From Ascaphus truei (Eukaryota; Chordata; Amphibia; Anura; Ascaphidae): 64,000 nucleotides of DNA. Within the stretch, counting starts at the first letter, position 1. Every line of letters starts with the position of its first letter. The notes beneath the pieces are model-generated. The model saw only the letters and a list, made by a program, of their open reading frames with translations, was not told the DNA's origin and ran no database searches. Where the stretch lies: the NCBI GenBank assembly GCA_036426205.1, contig CM071568.1:49631045-49695044 (forward strand), in the 5' to 3' direction. Shown piece after piece: positions 10,837-23,600 of the stretch. Position numbers and translations under genes: made by a program.

Positions 10837-12217
10837 TTTATTATTGGGGTGTGGGATATGTATTTTTTTTTATATGTGTTGGATAGGTGCGTTTTTTTTA
10901 TGTATTTGGAGGGGCTGGGGGAGGTTGTATATATTTGCAGGGGTGGGGAATTTCTTTATATGTATTTGGTGGTTGGAAGTTTTTTGCATTGCGGGGTGGT
11001 AAGTTTTTGGGGTGGGGGGGAGGGGTGGGGGGGGGGGGGGGGGGGCGGTCAGAACTGTATTCCTGGGCCCCGGGAAATCTGTCTGGCTCTCAGACATACT
11101 GTAGGCAGAAATAGGTACAATACAGTAGGTACTCCTGGTTTTAACTGGTACAGTACAGGGCATGAAATAGGTACAGTTCCTGCTAAATAGGTGCTGTGGC
11201 AGGGTATGCATTGCCTCGCTCCTTTGGGAAGAAGTGTGTTGCCTTTCATGTCCACGTGACACTGTGTGATTTTTACCCTTAGCAAATCAAGGGAATGTTT
11301 TCTGGAGAATTACTTTTAAGGGCATGTTTTTGGATCCTAGAGAAACTGCCTTATTCTGAGATACTGTACCTGTGTTCAGATATGAGTGTTGGGTTGGGCA
11401 ATGAGTGTCACTGATATAACTGGGGAGCACAGAGCAATAACCTGTCATTTCCTGACTTTTCATCCAGTGACTGACCCACGGTGTTACCTTAACACATACA
11501 AAAAAATATTCTTAAAAAAAAATAAACTCAAGCGTTTATGGCTGTGAAGATTGTGCAAGCTTTTCAATGCCAGCCACTCTTTTATTGGTCTTATACAATC
11601 TGGGTGTGTCATTGCTGTTCTTGCCTGGTATAACTGGACAATGCAATGGGGTGTGGATCCCGAGAGAATAAATGAAGAGTCTTTATATGTTTGCTCACCT
11701 GCCACCTTCTTCTGTTTCCTTCCCTTGGCACCACATCTTCTATTTGGATTCCGGAAAGGAATGTAATCCGCTTCTCTTGAAATCCCGCCTACAGTACATT
11801 TACCCCAGTACAATTATTGCATTCATATTACAGAGCACGTACAGTATCAAAGTTTCCTTGCGCAATACGATTGTGAAAAAGCACTGCACATATAAAATAA
11901 AACATCCAATTAAAAGCAATTCATTTGTTTAATTTGACAAATCTAGTTACACTTTTTCCACATGCATTGCATTGAGGAAATGCCCATATCTTCCTCCTGT
12001 GCTCTTTCACACAGACTGTGCTGTTCCACAGAATATGTTGGCACTTTGTTATTAAATGAGGATAATAGATTTTAGCATCTAAGCTACTGTTTTGATAGCT
12101 GTATCTATATTTAATAAAGAGTTCTTAAGGTAAGAAGGAGTAATAAAGTGGTAATGGTACTACTGCCTTTGGAGTGGGTGATTCTGCTTGACTCCCAATC
12201 TCAGCTAATGAATGTAT

Positions 12218-12430
12218 GTATATCTTTATTTATATAGCGCCATTAATGTACATAGCGCTTCACATCAGTTATACACGTGATTAACTAACACATAATGGGA
12301 ATAAGCACCTCAGACATAAAAATGACATTTAGGAAAAGGAGTACCTGCCCCGAAGAGCTTACAATCTAATTGATAAGTAGGAAGAACGCACAGAGACAGT
12401 AGGAAGGTGTTCTGGTAATGGGTCTGCAAG
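12218..12430 (-). mobile_element. retroelement (LINE/SINE) 3' tail
   Basis: Reads TTTATTTATATAGCGCCATTAATGT..., then GAAGAGCTTACAATCTAAT, on the plus strand. Reversed, this is the familiar ATTAGATTGTAAGCTCTTCGGGGCAGG ... AGCGC ... ATAAATAAA tail shared by L2-type LINEs and their SINEs in amphibians and reptiles. No coding part remains. Confidence 0.6.
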
Positions 12431-13211
12431 GGGCATTGTTTCTAGGTATTCCTCAGGCACTGAAAAATTTGGTTTTAAATGGGCAATCCTTCCCTAGGAC
12501 CATAGTGCGCTAATGTCAATGACATGTTTAAGGGTTCACATCTGCGTGATTGATACCATTTCCCCCCCAGGCTGACACCCATAAGTATTTTCAAATCATT
12601 CTGTAAAGATAGTTTAGTAAACTGTAAACTGGAGATAAGACTTGGGAGGGGTGTGACTTCCTACTGCCTTTTGTCCGATGTCACTGTGTGTTCAACACAA
12701 GTTTGCGCCCGTAAAGCCTCTCTTTCTTTATCTTGATTGACTCACTGATAAGGCCAGGGTGGGAGAAGAAAACACTTGATTGCCAAACACTCCCCGATTC
12801 AGAGGCCTCAAATAAATTACACTTGTAATTAATTAGCAAATGAACAAAAGCAGCTACATTTTTGCTTTTAGTTTGGTTAGATTTATGCGCCGCCGCCACC
12901 AATTACAAAAGGTTGTTTTGTGGTCAGCTGCATGGCACTGCGTGTTTAAGCTCTCTAGGGCAGGGATTCGCTGTATGGAGAATTCTATGTTTAGCGCTGT
13001 GGGCATTGCCAGAAAATAACTCTTATTATGACCTTGCGAGGATGCTTTTTGGATATCTTAGTAAGTGAAGAGTATTCCTTAGGGCTATTTGATCCATGGC
13101 ACTTCAAACTGCAGTCCTTACCTGGTTCCTGAGATAATCAGCTATTATACTTAAATCTTGAGTATCACTCTGAGAAATGTTAATACTATTTTGTATTTTT
13201 TTTATTATCAG

Positions 13212-13349
13212 TTTATTGTGAGCAGTACCAGTTCTAAAGAAATCATTCTTGGAGGTGAAACGGACAATGTTTTTGAAATTGCGGATGGCAACTCGCTGCG
13301 TACAATGGCGCCACTTGACAGGGAAATGAAAGCATTGTACAAACTAACG
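13212..13349 (+). CDS. CDH17: CDH17 coding exon 3: EC1 core with LDRE motif
   Basis: The exon has 46 codons (TTATTATCAG acceptor, ACG|GTAAAG donor, phase 0 at both ends). It encodes FIVSSTSS, then GGETDNVFEI, and near its end PLDREMKALYKLT. GETDN(V/I)F is a strong CDH17 signature. LDRE supplies the acidic residues that coordinate calcium in the EC1/EC2 linker together with DINDN from exon 4. No stop or frameshift is present. Confidence 0.95.
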
Positions 13350-14131
13350 GTAAAGCACCAATGAGAACAGCTGTTAACTACAAATGTAGCAGATGTTACC
13401 GCTCCGGTTGGCGTGATGCTTTGCATGAACAATGGCACGTTATTGATTGATAGCAACAGTTAAAGAGATAATGCATGCGTTATTTAACACATTATATTGT
13501 GCGTTATTTCACGTTAAATGGGGGCAATAACGTCTGTTACACCTCTTTAAATATATAACATGTTTATTATTTTCATATTTATCACTGTGTGTGAACATGT
13601 CACTGCTTTGAAGTGGATAACTCCAACTGTATTACAGAGGCAGACTAGTTGCTGTTATACCCCATAGGAAAGTCAACACAAACATCTTAGATACTGCATG
13701 TATAGGGTGGTGAGCTTGGTCTATTCAACAGGCAGCAGACTTTATGTTTTTTTTGTTTTTGTTTTTTTTAAAGTAATGCAATATGTGTGTGGTATTCCAA
13801 TAAAAATAACTAGAAAAATATTACTACTACACTTGCACACACTTAGAGTACAAATTCAAATGTCTTCCCTGGACTTCTCTCACTTCCAGTTTTAACATGG
13901 TTTCAAATAATCAGTAGCCCTGAACATAAGTAAGAAATAGGTTGTAAAATGCCTATGGAATGAAAAATAGTGATTTGTTTTATGACACGTACTTTGCTTT
14001 CCTATGTTATTAAAAAAAAAAACACACATTTGCTTGAATGATTGCACATGTAAATGACCGTTTTTTATTTGTAACTTTATTGTAATTCTAATGAATGTAA
14101 TACAATGTATCCTTCTGATTTGCTGCTTTAG
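13350..14131. other. CDH17 intron 3 (782 bp)
   Basis: Short intron with GTAAAG donor and TGCTGCTTTAG acceptor. AT-rich; no repeat family or RNA gene recognised. Confidence 0.85.
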
Positions 14132-14270
14132 GTGAAAACAATCAATTCCGATGGTACTATTATAGAAGGTCCATATTCTGTTAACATCATAGTTGAAGAC
14201 ATTAATGACAACCAGCCAAAGTTCAACCAGAGCCAGTATTTTGGAGAAGTAAGAGAACAATCCAGACCAG
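14132..14270 (+). CDS. CDH17: CDH17 coding exon 4: end of EC1, EC1/EC2 calcium linker
   Basis: The exon is 139 bases, phase 0 in and phase 1 out, with donor CAG|GTAATA. It encodes VKTINSDGTIIEGPYSVNII, then VEDINDNQPKFNQSQYFGEV and REQSRP. The DINDN motif is the calcium-binding linker at the EC1/EC2 border. FNQS is a possible N-glycosylation sequon. (I/V)IEGP and the RxxSRPG ending match mammalian CDH17; the final Gly codon is split with exon 5. Confidence 0.96.
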
Positions 14271-14551
14271 GTAATATAGATGATACATACAGAGAATGTA
14301 TAGACTGGAAATAATGTTGTGTTAATATGACATTTGTTCTGAATTTTACTTGAGCAGTTCAGAGTTTTGACAATATAGAATTAAGACAAAGGACGCTCTC
14401 CGCTGTTGATAAAACCATAAACCACACCAAAAAATACATTACACCACTTAAAAATAATACTGTAGCTAAGTATCAATAATTAGTTTGTGGTTAGCAAACC
14501 GTTTGTAATAGTAGAGAGACAGTAATGATATAGAACACTTATGAATATATT

Positions 14552-14918
14552 CACATATTCTGAGACAGGTCCAACAAACGTAGCTCACTCCATACTCACA
14601 CAGCATATACAGACGCAGTCACCAGTATTATATCACTAGCCATGGAAAATCTGGGGCAATCTTGCTGTAAATGCCTCAACATATCTGTAAGATTTCTAAT
14701 GGCCCATCGGATTAACACAGCGGGGCCTGAATGGGACTGCAGGGACCCCTGCTGTGTTAATCCGATGGGCCATTAGGAATCTCACAGAAATGTTGAGGCA
14801 TTTACTTCGAGATGCCTTAGTTTTTACCCAGGCAAGTGATCGGATACTGGTGGCTGCGTCTGTATATGCTGTGTTAGTATGGAGTGAGCTACGTTTGTTG
14901 GACCTGTCTCAGATATGT
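14552..14918. mobile_element. 367-bp foldback element, family with 61311-61632
   Basis: Left arm blocks GAGACAGGTCCAACAAACGTA, GCATATACAGACGCAG and TAATGGCCCATCGGATTAAC recur as reverse complements in the right arm, ending at the TACGTTTGTTGGACCTGTCTC stretch (about 14889-14909). The inner core around GGGACCCCTGCTGTGTTAA is shared with the element at 61311-61632. Its right border passes straight into an octamer/STAF repeat (14919-15012), so one family may contain the other. Confidence 0.85.
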
Positions 14919-15012
14919 GAATATAAAGTACCTCCACTGCAGCCAGGGATTCTGGGTAATGACATGCAAAGGAACACTCATACTGCCTCACTTTTTGCTT
15001 CTTACACACGTT
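14919..15012 (+). repeat. dispersed repeat with STAF-like and octamer-like motifs, partial copy
   Basis: Contains CACTGCAGCCAGGGATTCTG, ATTCTGGGTA (14949-14958) and ATGCAAAG (14964-14971, one change from the octamer), followed by CTCACTTTTTGCTTC. Same block order as 8905-9185. Confidence 0.7.
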
Positions 15013-15779
15013 AATGTGGATACTTTTATTTAATGTGATTGCCTGCTATTTTACACTGCTGTAAAGTTCTCATACGTGGTCTGCATCTCTACTGTACTCT
15101 GTATTATGGAGTTTTTTTGTCACATTTGTATTCACTTGTTTGTGTACCTAATAGCGAGGAAATCAATTAGCACCTGAATTACTCTGGTAACATGTATTAG
15201 GCCACTGTGGCAATGTTAGCTACAGGTACATTAAAGCTGCACCTGAGCACAAATGCTGACTGCTTAGCAATTCAGAGTGAGAAACGTATTTGATAGATTA
15301 TATTAAAATAATCTATATATTGCTGAAAGCATCATGCTCACATTTACTAAGTGGTGCAACTCCATGACACTTTCCATGGCATAATAAATAGGGCCCATCA
15401 TGGCCTAGTGAATTGAATGGGCTGCAAATTGTCTTCTGGTCCGGAAGGTGTCCTATGGAGTAACATCGCATCGCCCTATATGGACCATTCACTTAAGTGG
15501 AGCCATAAGGTGTCATACATCATGGAAGGTATCTTTTTCGAGTAGAAATTCTTGCACAATATAAGCCTCACTCTGTTGGGCAAAACTATAATCTAAAACT
15601 ACTGCACTTTTAAGTTGATTTGTTACCATAAAACTGGTTTGTCAGGCAGCTAGTCAGCCATTTTGAAATAGTGAACACATGAAAATAATGTGATGTCTGC
15701 CACACCTGCAGCCATTGCCTCTGCTTAGGACCTGATATTCATGTAATAGTACCACAGTTTGTATAAACTATATATAACT

Positions 15780-15852
15780 ACTGTATATATATATATATCT
15801 ATATGTATATATATACATATATATATACTGTATATATACAGTATATATAATA
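15780..15852. repeat. TA-rich imperfect microsatellite
   Basis: Runs of TATATA broken by CTGTA and TACAGTA, self-complementary in places. It produces overlapping short open frames on both strands that are not genes. Confidence 0.9.
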
Positions 15853-16248
15853 ACAAAAAGAGAAAAAAGAGGGTCAAAAAGTGGAGCACTCCAAAAATAT
15901 GTATTGAAAATAGAAAAATGGACTTTATTAGCAATGCAAGAATAAAAACACAAAAGACAAACTCATACACATACCACATGTAAGATTAGCTGCAGTAAAA
16001 TAAAACTTAGAATAACTAAACACAAAAAAACCCCAAACATGGAAAAACCAAATAATAAGAGTCCTAATAGAGCATAACAAAACTAGGGGAAAGAAAATTC
16101 ACCTAGTAGTGTAGTAAAGATCGGCCGATCCTGAAGTGAGTAGGAACTCAAAATAATAAATGGGAATGCCAAAACACAAAATAATCCTTCAAAAACCTGC
16201 AAGTAAAGCAGCTGTGAAAAAACACTGTATATGCTGCATGATGTAACA

Positions 16249-16574
16249 CAGCGGTGCGCAAACTGTGGGGCGCGACCCCCAGGGGGGGCGCGACACTGCC
16301 GACGGGGGGCGCGGGGTTTACAGAGGCCCCGCGCGCTTCCCGAAGGCACTTAAATTAAGTGCCGGGGAAGCTGCAGGGCCTCTGTAAACCTAACTTACCG
16401 TGGCTCCGGCGGCTTCCTCCCTGTGTCGCCATGGCAACGCGGCGTCAAAATGACGCTGCGAGGTCATGTGACGTCATTACGTCGGAGCGCGGGTAAGTTG
16501 GGGTTGGGAGGGGGGCGCGGGAGTGAGGGGACAGCCGGCAGGGGGGCGCAGGGAAAAAAGTTTGCGCCCTTCTG
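16249..16574. mobile_element. 326-bp hAT MITE with perfect 8-bp TSD
   Basis: Starts CAGCGGTGCGCAAACTG and ends AGTTTGCGCCCTTCTG; the ends are inverted repeats of hAT type. The target duplication ATGTAACA is exact (16241-16248 and 16575-16582). The interior is GC- and CpG-rich (GGGGGGCGCG blocks), unlike the AT-rich intron around it. No coding capacity. Confidence 0.95.
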
Positions 16575-17189
16575 ATGTAACACATAAAATGACAGGCAAA
16601 AAGAAATTATTACTAACTGGGGAAAATAAGTGTAACAAACAGCAAAATACCTGAATGGCTAAGGATAAAGTAATGCATGTACTGTAATACACAAAGCCAC
16701 AAAGGTAAGTAAAGGGGACCCTGTCTGATCCTTTGTGAAGAGTCTTTAACGCCCAGGTGCCGTCGCACTGGGCAGGTAACGTTACGCACGTGCACACACG
16801 AGAGTACTCTCACATAGTGGTAGCGCTGACCACAGGACAAGGGGGGTTATTCTGTGGACACGGTGTGGGGGTACACGGTGGTGGGTGTGGGGATTATGCA
16901 ATATCCTTATGCAGTGCTAACCGTTAATGTGTTTTAGTAACGTTATGCTTATATATATATGCAGTAAAGCCAGTTCTGTTTTACTACTGTTTGCTTAACG
17001 TGATTGTTTCCTGTGAGGGCCTCCTCCCACTCCATTGGGTTCCCTCTCAGGTGGAGGCATTGCACCACGAGATCGTATTATATGTATGTACCCCAGGCTA
17101 CCCAAGCGGAGGCTTAGGCTTCTGAGAGCCACACAGGTTACACAGCAGGTAGTAGCGTCTGTATTCACAGGGAATACCCGTTACATATA

Positions 17190-17296
17190 TATACATATAT
17201 ATATATATATATTTTTTTAAATATATAATAAATATATATAAAAATATATATTTTATATATTTATTATATATTTAAAAAAATATATATATATGTATA
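17190..17296. repeat. AT-only palindrome (cruciform-forming)
   Basis: The arms 17190-17236 and 17255-17296 are almost perfect reverse complements, including the non-repetitive pair ATTTTTTTAAATATATAAT and ATTATATATTTAAAAAAAT. The spacer is about 18 bases. Sequence is almost entirely A and T. Confidence 0.9.
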
Positions 17297-17662
17297 TCAA
17301 ACTGAATTTCATTTGAGAGAAGTAATTTCACAGTAATATTTGCAGGTGAACTGAGTATACCATGCAGAAAGCACATATTTATTTTGAGTTCCTTCCAGCT
17401 TCACTAATCCTTTGTGTAGTACAGGAGTCTGCAAGAAACATACTGATGATTAAAACAAGGAAGAAAGTATATATTTTTTATAAACATAAGCTGCAGGTCA
17501 AAATTATTCTATGTTCTTAACATTTCATCATCCTACTAACAGTACTGCACAGTAGTGTGCAAATCAGTTTGAGACAAACCATTAATGAAGTGTGCAAGCT
17601 ACAGTAGTAGTGTTTCTTACAGTGTAGTAATATCTCATTTAATTATGTTCTTTCCCAAACAG

Positions 17663-17821
17663 GAAGACCATTTGTTACAGTGTATGCAACTGATGCCGAC
17701 GACCCTGCAACTCCCAATGCACAATTATCCTATGGAATCATGCAACAGTTTCCAGACACCCAAAAAGTCATGCTTTTCCAGATCAACAGCAAAACAGGGG
17801 CAATCTCCACCACTCTGAATG
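17663..17821 (+). CDS. CDH17: CDH17 coding exon 5: first half of EC2
   Basis: The exon is 159 bases, phase 1 at both ends (acceptor TTTCCCAAACAG, donor G|GTATGT). It encodes RPFVTVYATDADDPATPNAQ, then LSYGIMQQF, and FQINSKTGAIS near its end. ATDxDDPATPN carries the calcium-binding DxD-type segment at the start of EC2, and FQIN(S/N)KTGAIS is close to mammalian CDH17. No disruption. Confidence 0.96.
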
Positions 17822-17895
17822 GTATGTACAAAGCAATCAATTGAAAAAAGTGCAGATCCGCAGATTAAAGTTAACCCAGCCAATGGCTCTCTTAA

Positions 17896-18638
17896 AGCTG
17901 CAGTTCAGTCTATATCCTGCATGTGTGTTTTTTTTAATAAATCAGTTCTGTAGTAAGAAAAAATACTTTTAGCATTTTCGGTTTTTAAAAAAACAACTTT
18001 GAAAGACCAATTTTCTTGTATTCTATTTTAACAGCCATTTGCTAAGGCACTGCCCCTTCATGGCCTGTCACAAGCCCTGGCACACCCCTTTGTCAGCACT
18101 GCCCTCCCTCTCTCTAAACGTGCACTAGCATCTGGTCACATGATCTTCCTCATACAGTAGTACATTCAAGGAAGCTGGAGAAAAGGGATCAGCCATGCAT
18201 AGCAGCTCGGATAGGCGATTTCAAACTTATTACAGTGTTTATTCCATTCATTGCACTTGTATATAATGTAAAATTGTAATAATTCCATTTATAGCAAACG
18301 TGTATATGTGAATATTATTTAGATGTATATGTATGTTACTGAAATGTGGAGTGAGTGTGTAGGTAAATACACACAATACACTTCCACTGCAATCGGGAGC
18401 GAGCACACGTCACTGGGAGACTCATGAATATTCATGAGTCTTCCACTGACTGCCGGAGGCAAATTATAAACAAATGCCAGCTTTTAATATGTCACAAAAA
18501 TTTCGCCGATTAATACATGGAGAACGGATTGACTGACAGCTATACAGTTCTTTAGGTAAATAGAGATTGCCCACATGAAGCTATTAAAGTAAAAAAATAA
18601 ATTAAAAAAAAAAAACAAAAAAAGACTGAACTGCAGCT
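17896..18638. mobile_element. 743-bp TIR element flanked by TTAA
   Basis: Terminal inverted repeats are exact over AGCTGCAGTTCAGTCT (17896-17911) and AGACTGAACTGCAGCT (18623-18638). They are flanked by TTAA at 17892-17895 and 18639-18642. A TTAA target is characteristic of piggyBac and Kolobok superfamilies; the ends do not start with the piggyBac CCY, so Kolobok-like is more likely. No transposase frame. The same end sequence also explains the poly-A/T stretch near 18600. Confidence 0.85.
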
Positions 18639-20092
18639 TTAATTGCTTGGACTGCAAAAGGAAGCATTTCATTGATAAATTATACAAATGGTGGGTACTG
18701 TTGATCCGCTTTTTGTGCCTCATTGACAAAAAAAAAACCTGTTAATCTCCTTGGCATCAAAGTAATAGGAAGAGATACAAGCACCCTTACAAAAATAATG
18801 CAATGGAAATACATGTCTTCTTCATTTGATATTCAGTTCACACACAACTTCAGGGATTTTCTGTTTTTTGTTTTTCGGTATACTGTACAACAAACTTGTT
18901 GTAGGCTGTGATACCAGTTATGGGACCAACATGATAGGTCACAGATTAATTTATAGCAAAACAGGGACTTTCAACCTTCTCAGGTCTCTTCCTAAAGTTG
19001 TTCAACAAAAACTGTCCAAAGCGCACAAAATGTGTACAGTGTATAATAGTGCAATTAATTAGTCCACTACTGCTTGAATGTGATAATAAATATATAAGTA
19101 CTTATAACAAATAATTCAGTAGCCCGAAGGGCAATACATAAACCCCAGTGTAATACAGTGAGTATAAATGTGAAGGTGTAATACACCAAACAATTAAACT
19201 AGAGATACAAACTTCCCTTTGGGAATCAGAGGATCGGCTGCTGCTCTTCCTAAAGTGTTTTTAAAGGTCTGTATCCTATGATTCAATTTATGATGAACTC
19301 TCAGATTGGCCCCTAAAACAAGCTACAATAGAATTAATTCACATTTCTCCCAGACCAATACGGCCACTACAGCTATGAACAATACAAGTGTTCAACAAAA
19401 ATGTGTGCGTAAATAATGCTGTAACAATCCCCAGACTCAATCGCAAATGATTGTGACCCCAGGTGTGAAAGTAATAATGCTGATTTAACACTGGTTTCAG
19501 GTAGAGATATGAAAATGTCTACAAAATGGCTTTGCAATTTTTTTTGTGTTGTTTATCTTACATTTCTGTCTCTGTGTATCAAGGAGGTATGTGTGTGGCA
19601 ACGCAGTTGCTGTTCATGAAGCGTATTTCTACTGTTTTAGCATTTGGGGCACAATGCGCTAACAAAAAGACTTACGCCACCTTTACGGTGATAGAGAAAA
19701 CCAATGCAGAAAACAGTCAGGTAACACAAGCCGCACCTGCGCCAATAAGCATATGTAACTCCGCCCAAACTCCTCCCACTTTGCCCATAAATCCCTCATC
19801 TGGTCGCAGACATACCGAAAATAGCGCAGCGTAGATTAATGCATAGCCGCTGCTAACCGCAGACTTTGTGATGGAATTTGCCCTTCGATGCATAAAACCC
19901 TTCATGTTTTTCCAAAAATGTTCTTAACCTTTCCTAATTTTGCCACTTTTTTGCAAAAAATTGTAGTATCTAAAATGTCATGTGACCGAAAATTTATGGC
20001 CACATGTGATTGGGCAATTTTGTTTTGGGGAAATGTAACTAAACGTTGCCAGGTTCGCAAACTTCAGTGAACATTCAGCATGTCTTGAGTTA

Positions 20093-20347
20093 CAGGAGAG
20101 GGAGTGGTTCAGTGAGTAACGACACTGACTGACATTCACTGGCACTGAGAGGTTGAAGCAGGGGAGCCTGGTTCAATTCCCAGTGTCAGCTCCTTGTGAC
20201 CTTGGGCAAGTCACTTTATCTCCCTGTGCCTCAGGCACCAAATACACATAGATTGTAAGCTCCACAGGGCAGGGACCCGTGCCTGCAAAATGTCTCGGTA
20301 AAATGCAACGCACATCTAGCAGTGCTATACAAGAACATGTTATTATT
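20093..20347 (+). mobile_element. tRNA-derived, MIR/CORE-like SINE, copy 3
   Basis: A-box region GGTTCAGTGAG, intact B box GGTTCAATTCC (20170-20180), core TGTGACCTTGGGCAAGTCAC, then TCCCTGTGCCTCAGGCACC and the tail GATTGTAAGCTCCACAGGGC, ending in TTATTATTAT. The best-preserved head of the four copies. Confidence 0.88.
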
Positions 20348-20646
20348 ATGGGAGTGTGCTGATAATGTATTTTGCAGCTGATATCTCTAGTCACAGGGGG
20401 AGGAGTCAAAGGTGTCAGAAGAAAGTGTATGCAATTCAGTCTTATAACAAGTGATAAAAATGACATCCCAGGTCAATTCGCATCTAAAATCTTCAGTGAG
20501 CCTTTTATCCAACCGCTTTTACGTTCTCTCTTAACAAAATGTATGGTTTGTTGGCTAACCAGTTATTCCTTGTTTTCTTTTTTAATTTTGTAATCTCAAT
20601 GTTTATTAAGATTTTTCCAGGGTAATGGGGTATAGATATAAGAGAT

Positions 20647-20665
20647 GGGGGGGGGGGGGGGGGGG
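20647..20665 (+). repeat. G homopolymer
   Basis: About 19 consecutive G in intron 5. Length should not be trusted in an assembly. The following 20666-20950 is G-rich and may be a LINE 3' region. Confidence 0.9.
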
Positions 20666-23600
20666 AAGGCGGAATAAATAATACACAATAAAATGTACAA
20701 TAAACACATACAGTAGATAGGTGCATATACTGTAAATCCTCAAAGCATACCTATCAGAATAGTAGGGAGTAAAAGGGGTGGTGGTGGGGGGGTGGATGGG
20801 GGTTGTGAGGGGCAGTGGACATAGGTGGTCTCATTACCAACCTTAATATACTCAAATGAATAGAGCAGCAGACCCCCAGAGGCCTAAAACAGGATTAGGG
20901 AGGGGGGAAGGGATAGGAAATATTTCAATGTAAGTTACTCCTTTTTTTAACTGCATTTCAACCGTGTATTAGAATTGACTATCCTATTTCCCTACGGTCA
21001 GAATTAGCTCCTGATTTATATTCCAATGCTGATCACGGGATTCTGCTTTGAAAGATTAATTATTTGAAAGGCCACATTTTGAGTTGCCTTAACTAATATT
21101 AATAAGTGTTCCATACCCTTCAACATTTCACAGATGGAACAGGGTACGCATGCATACACAGGCATACAGATCCACAGATCCACAGATCCACCCCTCCCCT
21201 CAACACCCCTCATAGACCCTCATACACCTCCAACACCCTTTAAACATTTACAAATACATTTTAAAAAGTCTCTTACCCATACTCAGGCTGCAGGCAGGGC
21301 AGGTAGTAAAAGATGGCCCCAGGAGCAGCAGGGTCGTTGGCGGAAGCAGTACTGGGGGACACAAAAAACCTTCCAGCTGCTTCACCTGCATGGGAACTAG
21401 CTCGCTGCGACAAAAGGGCCAGCTAAAATGTATGGCGACGCTCATAGGCTGGCCATGTAGTGATGCCACACGGACAGCCAATCAGTATCACCGAAGTTAG
21501 TGATTGGCTCTCTGTCCCAGCGAGGTGCCATGCAGTAGCGTAATGGTACAGAGGAGGGGAAACCAGTGCAAGCAGGGACACTCCTTGTAGGCTGGTACAG
21601 AATGCCCCAAAACAGTACTGTACCGACCAAACCAGTATTATTGGAGGGTCGCGTGTATGTTTCAGAAAAAGAATCATTATGATTAGTTAAAACAGAAAAA
21701 TTTGAATCTGATTTGTTTAGCGTTTTAAACATTATTTTAATAAAACATTTTTCGGAAAATGCCTAAATTTAATTGTGCAACAGGATTAATGGAAGACAAA
21801 TAGAAACTCAACATACTGTAGTGCAAATAAAGTCCTCAAAATAGAAGGTGTGTTTGTAGAAACTCTGTCAAGTGGAGACTCACGTGGTTTCAATCACAAT
21901 AAAGCATTTCAGAGATCAGTGGCACTGGGCTTGACTCTAGTGTAATGAAGCTGGAACCCCAGTCGGGACAATCTGATGCAATGTGATGCGATGTCAATCA
22001 GGATTTATCACCACTACAGTGTCATAATTGTATCAGACAATGTCACCGGCCTGGTTACTCCCCGCTACCTCCTGTTTCAGACCTCTCAGTCATAGCACAC
22101 TGCTTCCAGGTAAAAGCGTCTGTCGGGGCCCGGATGTATGTCCTGATAGAAGGAGGGTCTTTCGCAGTCAGCACGGCGCAGCGTAGCTGCGACTCCTGAC
22201 GAAGCTACATGCCCAGTGAAACGCATAGAGTCGCCCACATGACGTCACCAGAGGACTCCCGATCGCTCCCCTTCCGTAGCTGTGCTGCGCTACGCTGCGT
22301 TTAAAGCTCCCGAGTGATATGGGCCAATTTGGAAGCCGCACCGGAATGGCCTGCAGGGCGCGGGAGCTTAGAAACTCCGCCATTACATGAACCCAGGTAG
22401 CGAGCCAGAGCGGCTAGCGGCACCCCCAATGGAGGTAAGTATCTTGGGAAGCAGGGGGTCCCCGGAGCTGAAATGAATGTGGTTCAGCTCTGGGAACCAC
22501 TTGTTTTAATTCAATGTAGAAGAAAATAAGCAAAAATTAGAAAAAATTGCAACTAGGATTACCACTTTAAGAATCTAATATTCGTATAGTTCAGTTTCCA
22601 GATAAGTACATTGATAAACACGTGCTTCACATTTCCAGCTGCTCATGCTTCTCTATGGACCTTTTTCTGGGTTACATTTAATTAATGGGATGTTTGTGAA
22701 AAGGAAAGGATTGAGGTCAGTGAGGGATAATGGCTGCATTTTGTTCCTTATGCCTATAATATTAGTGTTTATGTATGTCAGCATGGTCATCTTTAATCCA
22801 GCCCATGTTAAAGGCTCAGTGTTCCCTTAAAGTAGCATTTACAGCGTGTGTTCATTTATTCTTCCCAAAGAGTGGAACTGTCATTGTGATTAACATTTTA
22901 ATAAATTAGTTGAAATATTAGTGAGCAGAGTCCACCAAATAGTCCTCGGCCCTCTAAATAGAATAACGTCTCACAGGGTCACAAACAGAATGACACTATA
23001 GCAAACATGATGAAATAAAGATTATTTCATTAACAACGCATGCGTTGCCTTGTTCATTACGCGTTGTTAATTAAATAATCTTTTTTTCATTGTGTTTGCT
23101 GTAGTATCATTCTGCTTGTGAGTATACATTGGTACCCCTGTGAGACTTTATTCTGTTTAGAGTGCTGAGGGCTATTTTCTGGTCTGTGCATAGTACAAAA
23201 TTTATGAATTAGGGATTCCTGATGTCCATGTGCACCTATTTCTAGTATTAGACTTTATATCGATAGAGTAATGCTGTTTGTTTTTGTATATATTATTGAG
23301 CAGTCACTTCTTGTCTTAGGCCCTTGCATTATTAATACCCTGAATACACTGCTACTTATATATACATTTATGAATGTTTGCTGTCTTTTATGTATGGTGG
23401 AAGGGGGTTATGCCACTTATTTATTACCCTTAATAAACTTATTGTGTTTTAAATTGTTAAAGAATTTTAATTTTTGTAATAATGGTTGTCTTGAGTTGAA
23501 CAGTGATTATACTTCTGAAATGTGCAGCTCAATCTTGCCGTTTTCCTTACATAATATCATATTAAATATTATACAACATACTGTACAATACATACAGCTA

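Larger units (their letters stand above)
8401..13211. other. CDH17 intron 2 (4.8 kb)
   Basis: Holds an octamer/STAF repeat copy, a GC-rich inverted repeat, a GGGG-rich minisatellite, a TA run and a LINE/SINE tail, listed separately. A G-homopolymer lies at about 11028-11045. The intervals 9186-9500, 11050-12217 and 12431-13211 show nothing I can name. Confidence 0.75.
14271..17662. other. CDH17 intron 4 (3.4 kb)
   Basis: Holds a foldback element joined to an octamer/STAF repeat copy, TA-rich palindromic microsatellites and a 326-bp hAT element. The intervals 15013-15779 and 16583-17185 show nothing recognisable. Confidence 0.8.
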
